DNA from: Typhlomys cinereus
Taxonomy: Eukaryota > Chordata > Mammalia > Rodentia > Platacanthomyidae
Length of the DNA: 64,000 nt
Assembly: GCA_023101885.1 (NCBI GenBank)
Contig: JALPQD010000302.1
Coordinates: forward strand, 771,956-835,955
Direction of reading: 5' to 3'
The first letter of the stretch is position 1, and each line of letters begins with the position of its first letter. A model generated the notes under the pieces. It saw only the letters and a program-made list of their open reading frames with translations. It was not told where the DNA came from and made no database searches. Positions 35,291 through 45,766 of the stretch are shown piece after piece. The position numbers and the translations under genes are program-made.

Positions 35291-35508
35291 GATGCCACTA
35301 ATGTTTTATGTCTATTTGTTATGTATCATAGTGTGGAAACTGATAGCCAGAAATGGATGCCAATGTGTGGCTACGAATATCCTTGGAGGTCAGGGATAGC
35401 TAAGTGGATATTGTATTTTTGGAATCAAACACTTTCTGAGAATGATGATGAGAACAATGTTGTATTTGATTAATTATGATGTTGAATCATGGGACAGATA
35501 TCTACAGT

Positions 35509-35720
35509 GGGGCTGGTGAGATGCCACAGCAAGTTAAGGCATTTGCGTAGAAATCTGTTAATGGGAACTTTATTCATGAGCTTGCATGGTGGAAGAGAAA
35601 AAAATTCTGAAAGTTGTCCTCTGACATTCATGTGTACCATGGTGAGTTTCTCTCTCTCTCTCTTTCTCTCTCTCAAAATTAATAATTAAAATAAACAAAA
35701 ATAATTAAAATAAAACAATT
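35509..35720 (+). mobile_element. Old B2-superfamily SINE
   Basis: Starts GGGGCTGGTGAGATG, has the tRNA-like head, then AAAGTTGTCCTCTGACATTCA and CCATGGTGAG, a (TC)n tract at about 35649-35674 and an A/T-rich tail with AATAAA-like units. The body differs from the SINE family at 28208, 49250 and 63233 and resembles B2/B3-type bodies, as does the copy at 61879. Confidence 0.75.
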
Positions 35721-37063
35721 AGAAGAGGAATCTATAATGGGTTTCAACAAAAATATTCTACTCAGATAGGGGATGGATTGTTCATTGCATTGTTGGCAAT
35801 ATAGTTATAAGAATGTATTGTATCCAAAGGGAAATAGCTGGCTGGCTATAAAGACCCCTTTCACTGCAAAAGATCTTTTTGCTCTGTTGTCTCATGTGGG
35901 CCTGGTCAGATCAAATGATTTTCACAATCCAAAAAGTTTGAAATCATAAGAAGAAGGCAAACAGTATCAGCCAAATTTTTCTTTGCCAAGCTAATAAGTA
36001 AACAAAAGTTTCAAATGAAGCAGCTTAATACTCAGACTTAAATGACAGCAAAATTCTGCAGAGTTAAATAAAGCATAAAATGGATATTTCCACTAAGGCT
36101 ATCTTAGCTGAAGCAGCTATTAAAAAAAGAAAATTAATGTAATTCTGGCTTAATTTAGTTTTGTTTTATCAAGTCAGCAGAGTTAATTCTATGTCAATAA
36201 AAAAATAGAAACTCAAGCTGTGCAAATCATTTTACACTCTGTGTGCATTTCTGGGGGAAACACTGAAAACATATTTAAATTGCACCACAAGCATTGTGAG
36301 TACATTTAATTTTGCATAAGGAAGTATAATTTGTGCTTCTTGGGAAAAAGAAGAGATTCAAACAGTGTTTGAGGCACAGTAGGTTGCCAGTTGAAGAATC
36401 CCTTCCAGGCCCAAACAAACACTGCTGAAAGCATTGTTCTTCACATCAATCCCCAGCTCAGCAAGGCTGTTTGTGGAGGCTGTTTCTTCCTGACAGGTTA
36501 GGTAAATGTCCACACTGTTTTGTGAATGAATGAACATTTGGCTTCTCGTGGTTTGGTGACTTAGGAGTCATCACACCCAACAGTGAAGTGTTAGTTATGA
36601 CCTGTCAAGAGATATTTGAGTCTCAGGGTTAGAGGCTTTCTTCCTTGTGAACTGCTCCCTATAAGCTAATAATAATTATTTAAAGGAATGCTCAGCGACA
36701 ATCATCTAAATGAATTAAGTGCTCTGTGTACAGCACATCTTTGCCTTTGCAGCAGACTTCAAAAAGAAGAAAAATAATTAGCGTTCATGTACCAAATGCT
36801 TCCAGGAGAGGGAATGAGAGCCAGTCATTTGCTTTACATATTGCTTTAATTGGTTGAAGTTTATTCTCGAGTGTCTATCTGAGGAGGAAGCATGAGATTT
36901 AAAGTCTGTTTAGTCTGTATATGGAGACCCAGGTCTCTTTCTTCTAAGGAGAGATAAAATTGACCCAGGTCTTTGCAGAAAAAAAGGACAATACTTTTTA
37001 TTGAGATGGAAAATAAAAAGACATTAAAATATTCTATCAGGGTGTTACTGTAAGCTTTGTGGA

Positions 37064-37067
<4 letters not shown>
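35721..37067. other. Repeat-poor unique sequence, no gene seen
   Basis: About 1.3 kb with no recognisable repeat or coding segment and with many AT-rich, homeodomain-type motifs (for example TAATAATAATTATTTAAAGG near 36670). A candidate conserved non-coding interval, by inference only. Confidence 0.5.

Positions 37068-37111
<44 letters not shown>
37068..37111. repeat. (GT)n microsatellite
   Basis: Pure GT tract of about 21 units that opens a wider GT/GCATGT-rich zone extending to about 37400. Confidence 0.95.
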
Positions 37112-37115
<4 letters not shown>

Positions 37116-37235
37116 AGGCATAGTTCCTAGAGTACATTGTGTGCACATGTGTGTATGCATGTGCACCTGTGTGTGTTTTGCTGTATGTGTAGAGACATGA
37201 CTGATAGAGTAAATTGTGTGTGTGTGTGTTTTCCT

Positions 37236-37397
37236 GAGCATCGTTGATGTAGAACAGAATGTATGTGCATGCATATGTGTGTGTATATAGAGCATCATTG
37301 ATGTAGAACAGAATGTATGTGCATGCATATGTGTGTGTATATAGAGCATCATTGATGTAGAACAGAATGTATGTGCATGCATATGTGTGTGTATATA
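37236..37397. repeat. 54-bp minisatellite, three copies
   Basis: Three head-to-tail 54-bp units start at 37236, 37290 and 37344, each beginning GAGCATCRTTGATGTAGAAC and ending GTGTGTATATA. Unit 1 differs from units 2 and 3 at one base (GTT vs ATT near the start), and units 2 and 3 look identical. Since 54 is a multiple of three, frames run through it and give an 18-residue repeat on the minus strand; this is not a gene. Confidence 0.95.
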
Positions 37398-38520
37398 GAG
37401 GAAATAAAAATTGAGCATAGTGAACAAATTCTAGTGCTTTCATTAAAAGCATTTTTATTTTGCCTCAAAAGAATTGCAGGATTACGTTAGTGAAATTATG
37501 CCAATCCAGGCCAATTAGCAGAATTTGCAAATGAACATATCTAGCGGTTCAGAGAGACTTGAGAAATAGATATAAGATTGAAGCTGATCCTGAGTCAGTA
37601 TGAGGGGGAGGGTGGGGCTCGAAGCTCCATGCTTTTTTGGAGTCCCTGACATTTGCTTGTGGGTTTATGTGTCTGTTACTCAGCTTAACAATATAAAGCA
37701 TTCAATTCCATGAATTAATCAAGGTGTTATTAGTCACTAGAAAGTTGGTTCATAGTAGACAAATCATTAATGAATGATTCATAACCAGAGTTATTTCATA
37801 CTAGGCAGCGCACTTCACCTGAGCCTGGCAGTGATGGAATGCTCTGGATGATGGGGAAGGGGTAGGCAACATTGAGGTTATAGCATCTTGGGAGATAAAA
37901 TAAAGCACATGTTTTCTTCCTGCACATGATACCTAGTCACAGAGAACATTACAGTTGTGGACTCAAAATGATCTATATATAGATTATCATTTAAGAATAT
38001 AATCTCCTGTTGCTACTAGGGGGAAATGCTCATTTATTGTTACTCACTACACTGCTTTCTGATATCAGGATTGTAGCCTCATTTCAACATGTCTTCTCAC
38101 GTTATGTTGAGAACTTTATGGTTGCAAATACATGTATGAACACCATGCTGGAAGTCAAGAGGGCCATTTTTAACCTTTGGCTTGGTGATGATCAGCCAAT
38201 GATCCTGGGCAAGGCTCCTCCGTGGGCTGACCTCATCCTTAGCACATGTGTTCAAGTACATGACAACAAAGATTCTGTTTAATTAGAAATGTCAAAGTTA
38301 AAATTGCTAATGTACCTGCATATTTTCATGCTAGCTTTCCTGTAGTGGCTTTTTAGTTTCTTCCCATTGCCTCAAATCCATTTACTTTGTCACTTGGCTT
38401 AGACAGAAAAGCAGACGCTTTGTCATTACTTAGGAAATTTTATATTTAAGTCTTCTTGGTTTCAACCCATTCTGTCTTTTTTCTTCCTGGTAGTAAACTA
38501 ATGCAGACCTTCTTTGTTTC
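37398..38520. other. Unique sequence, no gene seen
   Basis: No gene or clear repeat. A 90-codon frame at 38010-38282 has no recognisable domain. Confidence 0.5.
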
Positions 38521-38885
38521 TGTCTATTTTCATGTGGATGTGTGGGTGCAGTATGCACATGTGTTTATAAGTGTTTTGCATGTGGTTGGGCATATAAGTG
38601 TGTGTGAAGGTGCCCATGCATGTGAGTGTGCATTATCCTGGAAGCTCAAGGGTGAAATCAAGAATCATCATTGATCATTCTTTCATCTTACTGTGATGAG
38701 GTTGGGTCTCTAATCAAACAAGAGTTTCCAATAAGGCTGGTTAACCAGCCTACTCTGGGAATTACTAGACTCTGCCTTCTAGGGCTAGAATTATAGGAAC
38801 CCCTATCAGATATTTTACATGGGATATTGAGATCTGAATGCTGGTCTTTTTGTTTGTACCACAAATCTTGTAACCACTGAGCAAA
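38521..38885 (-). mobile_element. Old rodent SINE (B3/B4-like), antisense
   Basis: A TG-rich lead, then GGTTGGGTCTCTAATC, GGCTGGTTAACCAGCC, CTCTGCCTTCTAGGGCTAG, TTACATGGGATATTGAGATCTG and a tRNA-like CTTGTAACCACTGAGC end appear in the same order as in the copy at 44793. This is the antisense layout of a common rodent tRNA-derived SINE. Confidence 0.6.
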
Positions 38886-39019
38886 CTTTTAAGCCATAAT
38901 ACAGACCTTCTGAGACTCTGGGGAGAGAGGGGATTCTGCCTTCTACCAACACAAGTATTTATATTCCAAGTTCCCCAACTGAGAAATATCAATCTTTGCT
39001 TAGTTTTCCCTTTTATTTT

Positions 39020-39195
39020 TTAAATATTTTATTTATGTATTTTGTATGTGTGTGTATGTTAGAGGGTGCTATATGTCCCTGTGGAGGACCAGGGGTGACT
39101 TCAGGAATCATCCTAGATTGTGTCTACCTCTTTCTTTCTTCCATCCGGGATTTCCCAACCTCCACTCACCAGGGCCAGAAGTACAGGCCACTGCT
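39020..39195 (-). mobile_element. Old rodent SINE (B3/B4-like), antisense, partial
   Basis: TTTATTTATGTATTTTGTATGTG followed by GTGGAGGACCAGGGGTGACTTC is the antisense 3' half of the same or a related rodent SINE. The tRNA-like head is missing. Confidence 0.45.
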
Positions 39196-40694
39196 TTTCA
39201 GGAAGTAAAGGAGATTAAATACATTAGCACGGTTTTTTAAATTTAGCCAGAAGTCACCTGTGTGATATCTGATTAAAGGAATGAAGTGGAAATGTAGGCA
39301 TGTGTGAATAACGGAGTAGTAGAGAAGGCCAGTAACCAAAACCAGAGAACTGCAGAAGACAGGGAAGGAGAATACATGTTTCCCAATGAGAACAACTCAG
39401 ATAAGAAAGTTATACACAAAGAAAGAATCAAGTATTGGAGAAAAGTCCTTTGTTTAAAACTAGTTGTGTGCTGTGGATGGACGATGAACAGGTGACAGGA
39501 TAAGAGGATAATTCAAAGTAAGACCCACTTTTATTCTTACCTGAGCATAGACTAGTGAAGAGATGGAGATTTTCCTATGTGAGAGGAGGTGGCCATGCGA
39601 AGAATAGTGTTAAACAGCCAAAACACTGTCAAAAAGCCATAATCTGGATTCTATTAAAGACAGACACTGAATCAAAGCCTTGAAATAATACCACTTCTTT
39701 CCTACTGGTCACTTTTGAATCTACCATTATGATTTATTAAAATTGCCTGCCCCTGCCCCCCAACAAGTAGCATATAATGTTGAAATGATCAGAATTACCT
39801 GATTAGGTGCACAGAACAGGTTACCTACCATTATCTAACATATTTCTTGTGCATAAGCTCTGCTCCTTTATATAGACTTTTTGACAGGAAACATCAATTC
39901 TCCTTAATTCTTAATGAATCCAAGTCAGGATTTGTACAGTACATGACATTTGCTAATGTATTCTTGAGCTTTAAGATTACAAATTCCATCTGTTTGTTGA
40001 GTTCCAACACCTGTCTCTCCTGGATAATCAGCTTGTATAGTACATACTAAACTTCCGTGGTTAAAGATCTATAATTTTTCTGACCTTTTATTTTGTGTGG
40101 ACATTGTACTCAAATCTTGGAATTGCGTATTATCATTTAACTTTAAAAATGCATTTATTTTTCATGGCTATGTTTGAAACGTTTCCTTTGGAACACGGTG
40201 TTTGTTGTCATGTTATTCTTATTTCAAGGTTTTTCTTCACACTTTTGATCTTTCTTGGTTACCTGATGGTGTGTTTGCATTCATAAACACACTGAATGAA
40301 TCAGCAGATTCATAAAATGAATGAAAAATAATATTTTCTGAGGGATGATTTCAAGAATCTCGAGACTTACAAGTACATTTCTGTATACTATGAAGTTTAA
40401 CAATGAAAAATGTAATCGATATTGAAGTACTATTTCTAAGTATATAGGAGCAAAATATTTTTTATATAAGATAATAAGCAGAATGGATAGTTTGTGAAGG
40501 AGTGCTTGGGAGAAAGACAGAAATGAAAATACATTTCTGTCAGGAGACTGATTAGGGGTAATAAACAAATAACACAGAAGAGAGCATGTGTTGTGCTTTG
40601 TGCTGAATAGATAAATACCCTGGCCAGGAGACAAGGACATAGCTTGGTTGGCACAATAGAAATGAGGTAATAGGCAACAGGTACTATAAAAAAG
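39196..40694. other. Unique AT-rich sequence, no gene seen
   Basis: The 158-codon minus frame at 40281-40757 is Phe/Leu/Ile-rich, lacks any known domain, and overlaps repeat sequence at its start. I regard it as chance. Confidence 0.5.
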
Positions 40695-40925
40695 AGGTAA
40701 ATTATTCCTGAATGAAATTCTGAAAAATGATGCTTGGAATAGTGATTTTTTTCTCATTTTTAGTATAAAATATCTGAGAAAATCAGCTTAAGAAAGAGTT
40801 TCTTCAGAAGCATAGTTTGAGAGTTTAGTCCATCAATGATAGGAAAGCAGACATCCACGGAGACCCCAGCTGTGGCAACAGTACCATGAGGTGGTTCTTC
40901 ACACTGTGCCCCAGTCAGTTTAAGG
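40695..40925 (-). mobile_element. Partial URR1-like element, first copy of a local duplication
   Basis: TATAAAATATCTGAGAAAATCA, GAGAGTTTAGTCCATCA and AGTACCATGAGGTGG are URR1-type blocks in antisense order. The whole stretch, including about 60 bp of 5' flank (TTATTCCTGAATGAAATT), is repeated at 41213-41432 in direct orientation. Confidence 0.6.
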
Positions 40926-41212
40926 AACAAATTTGTTTTAACCAATTGGCAGTTGCATTTAGATAATATTATTTTATGTGCTATTTGTTAAGGAATAGAA
41001 AGAAGAGATACAAGCACATTGTCTAGTGAGCTTGAAGACTTTCGGTGCTGTGGTTTATACAACAAACTGAGAATTTTTACAACGTGTTTATAGAACATAA
41101 TGAGTATTCCTGCAATATGTTTCCATTATGTATGACTAAAGAATATCTAAGTAATTCTAATGACCATAATTTTAGGGATGCATCATTTTCCATGTTTGAT
41201 GTCAATGAAGTC

Positions 41213-41518
41213 TTAAATTATTCCTGAGTGAAATTTTAAAAGTGACTTTGGCAGTGATTTTTCTCATTCTTAGTTCACAATATCTGAGAAAATCATCTTA
41301 AAGAAGAGCTTCTTTAGAATCACAGTTTTAGGGTTTAGTCCATCATGGTAGTGGAAGCAGGTACCCAGGGTGATTCTAGCTGTGGTAACAGTAACATGAG
41401 GTGGCTTGTCACATTATGCCCCAATCAGGAAGCCGAAAATGTGAATGGTGGTGTCTAGTTCTCTCTGTCTCTCTCTCTCTCTGTCTGTCTCTCTGTCTGT
41501 CTGTCTCTCTCTCTCTCT

Positions 41519-41576
<58 letters not shown>

Positions 41577-41750
41577 GTATGTCTCCTCTCCTCTCTTGTC
41601 CCCTCTCTTTCAGTCTGGGACCAGAGCTGAGGGATGGACCACACTTCCCTCCTCAGTTGACCTCTCTGGAAATACCCTCAGAGACATACCCAGAGGTGTG
41701 CTTCCTGATCCTAAATCCAGTCAACTCAGCAAAGATTAACAATCACAGTA
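41213..41750 (-). mobile_element. URR1-like element, second copy, with internal microsatellite
   Basis: Same blocks as 40695-40925, then continues further: after a CT/CA microsatellite it carries CAGTCTGGGACCAGAGCTGAGG, CCTCAGAGACATACCCAGAGG and TCCAGTCAACTCAGCAA, the expected remaining antisense URR1 blocks. The first copy lacks this 3' half. Confidence 0.65.
41461..41572. repeat. Compound (CT/GTCT)n-(CA)n microsatellite
   Basis: Imperfect CT and GTCT units at 41461-41519 abut about 24 CA units at 41524-41572. It lies inside the URR1-like element. Open frames here are Ser/Leu and His/Thr repeats only. Confidence 0.96.
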
Positions 41751-42779
41751 CTCATGAAGTGCAAGTTTTTATACGGTAATGACTCACATCTTTACTTGTT
41801 TTAAATCTACAGTTACATAAAAACAGAATTTTAATACTACAGGAGACCAGAAGAAGTTTGGATTGATGTGTTACAGCCCATGATGGTTTATTTACTCTGC
41901 ATATACTGCATTCTGAACAAAATCCCAAATTTACTCATTTGAATATCTGAGCAGCTAGGATTAGAAACATAACCCTCCCATGATACCCTGAAAATAACAT
42001 GAAATAACATGTCTTTGTTGGACATGTTGTTACCAAAGCCTGGAAGGTTTTGTTTTGTTGTTCTTAACCTCACTTTAAGAGAATATAGTCTTTGAAAATG
42101 GGAGGTTAAAGTTCCTAAGAATTCTTACAATGTTCATTCTGATAAACTACCATGTCAGTTAAGCCAAGATATCAAACCAAAAAGGTGAAGGAGAAATATT
42201 ATTTTTTTTCCTAATAGTAAAATACCTCTGTGACTATACTGAGCTAGAAAAAAGTTATAAGAAAGCCATGTCCAGAAGACATAAGGGACGGGGAGTGGGG
42301 GGGTGGGGAACAGAGAGTGTGATTTAAAAGGAAAACAGTCAGCACTAATCTTAATGTGATTGCATCTTGCAAGAATTCTTTTTGCTTCTCTGACTAACCT
42401 GTTATTTGCAACCACCAGTTAAATTTCAGTTACCCACTCATCTGTCTTAGCATCTCACACCGACCTTCCTATGAAATCACTACAACTTCCAGACAAAGCA
42501 GGGACTACAGAACTCGCCCTTGCAAGCAATGGAAGCATGCACAGAGATACAGTTTACCAATACAAGAGGATCCTTAATCTCTGAAAACTCAAAAGTCAAA
42601 TGTTGAATATAGAAGTCCACATAGTTTCATCCCTGCTGCCCGTGCAATTTGTAATGAGGATACCTAGAACCTGATTTTGTTTTTCTTTCAGTTGTTTTTA
42701 AGTATGTTTCTCCACATGTATATAGCTTTCTTACGTGGTCCAGTGGAGCTCTCCTGTGATCTAATCAGAGTGGCCATTA
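41751..42779. other. Unique sequence, no gene seen
   Basis: No gene. A stretch near 42570-42605 is weakly reminiscent of Tigger-type DNA elements, but not enough to call. Confidence 0.5.
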
Positions 42780-43296
42780 GCTCTAACTATACACAGGCTG
42801 GGAGTTTGGAATGCAGCCCCAAGTGCCTAGCTGAGCAAAGTTTCCGCTGGACTGGAGTTGCCCACCCCCTGTTCCTCCTCTCACCTAGAAGTCCATGGGG
42901 TGTCCCAGGGCAGCGCCGGCCTGGGCACGGGCAATCGGAGGCCAGCAACCAATTGTCAGCAACAGACAGGAAATCCCAGGTGTTATGGGAACCCCCAGGT
43001 GTGGTGGGTAACACAGGTTGCAATTCAAACTGCTCAGGGACAAGGGGGGGACCAATCCCTGCGCGCCGAAACTGTTGGCTGCCAGCCAATCATGTAACTA
43101 CTAAAGTGGAAGCCCCCTCCCCTTGCCAGTAAGCTATAAAAACTTTGCCCAGACAAGGGCCATTGCTTTTGGCCTGATACTGCTGCTCCGGTGCGCGTAG
43201 GTAGTGAGCCCAGGTTCCAGCCTGCAATAAAGCCCTCATGGGAATTGCATCAGTGTCAGTTCCATGGTCTCTTGGGATTCAGAAATCTGGGCACAA
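42780..43296 (+). mobile_element. Solo LTR, ERV1-like
   Basis: GC-rich block with U3/R/U5 signals in order: CCAAT box (AGCCAATCATGT, about 43083), TATA box (GCTATAAAAAC, about 43133), a likely R start, AATAAAG at about 43226, and an end reading CTTGGGATTCAGAAATCTGGGCACA. No gag/pol/env follows, so it is probably a solo LTR. TG-start and 4-bp duplication could not be fixed, so the left border is approximate. The 151-codon frame across it is chance. Confidence 0.6.
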
Positions 43297-44296
43297 TAGT
43301 AAGACAAATTTAACAAATTTGTAGAAGTTGAATCATTGTCCACATGCATAAAATGCCCGCCACTATTGTTAACGTCTTTATGAAGTGTCACTATTTACAA
43401 GGTTTCTCAGTTCTTTGATCTCTATTTTCAGCTGTCTTTGTACTGTTCTTCATTAATTAGTATAGGGAAATAGCTTTAGTCAGTTTAATGTTGCCTACGA
43501 AGAGAGCTTGGATCAGAGAGACATGAAGGGCCTGTATCTCCTATTTTTTTTTCTGCCTCACCTGTTCTCAAGCTAGTTTAATGTACTTGTCCCTACATAG
43601 AGCCATTGCTTCTCTCTCCCAGAGGAGTGCCCTTTCTCCAACAGGAGCTCTTTGTGCCTTATTTGGTTGCCTATGAAGAAATTCTGGAAAAATACCATCT
43701 CATATTTGTAACATCCTTCATTATCACCTAATTAATTTCTTGTGACTTTTTCTATAGCCTCAAGAAATAAACAATTTATTATTGATGCTTTCACTTCATA
43801 AAAGAGCCAAGATTCAGAGACCTACCTTGATGAGTGAAAAATTAAAAGCAAAAATGCCCAATCTTTTTCTCCATCCCTATACAAAATTTAACCATTACTA
43901 TGAAGTTGCTTAAATAAGAGATGCTTTCCTAGAAATCTTTTCATGTGAAAAGATTTAAGTAGGACACCTGCCAACATCACTAACATGAAAGTGTAATCAC
44001 GTCAAAAAAGCATGGAGAATGGGTCCAGAAACTATGAGCCATGATGTCCTATTAGGAGTCATGTAGGGTTAAAAATGTGAGGGCTGCAATTACCTCTTTG
44101 CAGATAAAGCCCATGAACGCAACACATTCCAGTGTTAAACACCTCCGCATTTCTGAGATTCTGGGCTGTTGCTCAGTCCACAGGAAGTTGGAGAAAATGT
44201 GCAAAGGTACTGTTGCTTACTTGAGAGCATCCATTCTGTCCTTGGAGGAAAACACCAATAAAAAACCAGTAAAATTTGTACATTATTTATGTAATT
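43297..44296. other. Unique sequence, no gene seen
   Basis: No recognisable gene or repeat. The 73-codon frame at 44077-44298 has no known domain and ends at the retroposon border. Confidence 0.5.
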
Positions 44297-44307
44297 AAGA
44301 AATTGCT

Positions 44308-44570
44308 GGCGTCCTAGCCCCTCATGGTACTCAAGGTGCCATGAGTTTTTTTCTAGCTGCCTGCTTCTTTTGGAGGTGCCCTAGCCCCTCATGGCACTCC
44401 AGTGCCATGGGTCCGTTTCTTGTTCCTTGCCCCTCATGGATTCTATTATTATGCACCATGAGTTCTCCACGGCACCCTAGCCCCTCATGGCACTCCATGT
44501 CTGGAGTCCATGAGTTCCAACCTTACTCTTCTCTAATAAAGTCTACCTTAATCCTTTAAAAAAATGAAAA
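44308..44570 (+). mobile_element. Small retroposon made of four hairpin units, unidentified
   Basis: An 11-bp direct repeat AAGAAATTGCT flanks it (44297-44307 and 44571-44581), and it ends in AATAAA (44535-44540) plus an A-rich tail, so it was inserted by L1-type retrotransposition. The body has four repeats of a CTAGCCCCTCATGG-type unit, each able to fold: 44321-44345, 44390-44409 (perfect 8-bp stem), 44433-44462 (7-bp stem) and 44484-44514 (13 bp with one bulged C and a TGTC loop). No A/B box, no 7SL or tRNA likeness, and no sustained reading frame across it. I do not recognise its source; an LTR-derived or lncRNA retrocopy is possible. Confidence 0.7.
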
Positions 44571-44792
44571 AAGAAATTGCTTTCATATGGTGTAATTTCT
44601 GCTTAATAATATGTCTAACAATAGCAGAATAAAGAAATCTACAATCCTTTCATAGGTTCCTGATTCCTGCCAAGGATATGAATTGGAAGAAAGGAAAAGG
44701 GATTTATATATAAAATGACAAAGGCTAGATTGCATGCATCCATTTGGATACTTTCAATTATGCTCAAAAAATTTTTTAGTTAACAAAAAATT

Positions 44793-45135
44793 TAATGTGT
44801 GTGTTTGGGGGGATTCTCCTTGTGTGCACAATGTTCATTGAACATGTGTGTGTATTTGTGTATGTGTACACATTTGTATTTAGAGGCCTGAAAACAATCT
44901 CAGATGTTTGGAATACCATCCACCACCTGTGCATCAGAATCTCTCATTGGCCAGTAGTTCACTGATTAGACTAGACTGATTGATCAGTGAGTCCCAGGGA
45001 TTCTCCCATGTTGGTCTTCCTGGGATTAGGATTACAAACATGCACAACTATGCCAACATTTTTATGTGGGTCGTAGAGATTGACCTTAGGGCCTCAGGTT
45101 CCCAAGGCAAATACTTCATTAATTCAGCCACACCA
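44793..45135 (-). mobile_element. Old rodent SINE (B3/B4-like), antisense
   Basis: TG-rich lead, then GAGGCCTGAAAACAATCTCAG, GAGTCCCAGGGATTCTCCCATG, TTAGGATTACAAACATGCAC, TTTTTATGTGGGTCGTAGAGAT and a tRNA-like TTCATTAATTCAGCCACACC end. This is the fullest of the window's copies of this old family (compare 38521). Confidence 0.7.
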
Positions 45136-45756
45136 TTCACACACTCTCAGCACCATCAAAGGCTTTTTAATTCAAAATACAGTGGACTTTGTGCTTAATG
45201 TAATGTGTATTAAATGTAAGTTGGGATACGCAAGCAGGTGATTTTTAACAATAGTCATGTGGCACAGACCGTGTAAAATGTATTCTAGGGCATGGCCTAT
45301 TCATGGTCAAGATGCTCATTCATTTCAGGAATCTTCAAGGGCAGAGAACTTTATACTAAATTTCTCTGTTTGAATTTGTGTACTAAAGATTTTAATCAAC
45401 CATGCAGATGGATTGGACTGAGGTCATAATGAATGTGTGTTCCTATTTATATATAAGGCTGAAACAATAAGCTGGTCATGTGTAAATGTATCATGATGAA
45501 TAATTGCTCTTTGCTCATGATGCTGCTAAATAGCTCACTCACCAACCTGTCCCTCATCTGATATCCTGAGCTACAGTCACTTGAGTGAATAAAATATTCC
45601 AGAAAGTTCATATAAACTGTAAACATGTATCCCAGACACTCACCCCACAGTTTGTGAACACTGCTATTGCAGTAGGAAAAAGAGTACAACATTTAAATCA
45701 AGGTGATTTTCATGGAGTTATAAGTTATTTATCGGAAAACGGGTCATGGAGATAAT
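45136..45756. other. Unique sequence, no gene seen
   Basis: No recognisable repeat or coding segment. Confidence 0.5.
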
Positions 45757-45766
45757 TAGACTTTTT

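Noticed and set aside
37068..37397. CRISPR-like array or satellite array
   Set aside because: Repeats are directly tandem with no spacers, and the setting is a mammalian genome.
36861..37452. Minus-strand open frames of 188 and 135 codons with an 18-residue repeat
   Set aside because: The repeat is the 54-bp minisatellite and GT tract translated. Composition is His/Thr/Cys-dominated, two frames are open at once, and there is no domain.
40281..40757. 158-codon minus-strand open frame
   Set aside because: Hydrophobic but without a domain or exon context, and its start overlaps a URR1-like repeat.
42677..43132. 151-codon open frame
   Set aside because: It covers the U3 of a GC-rich LTR. The opposite strand is open over the same stretch, and no domain is visible.
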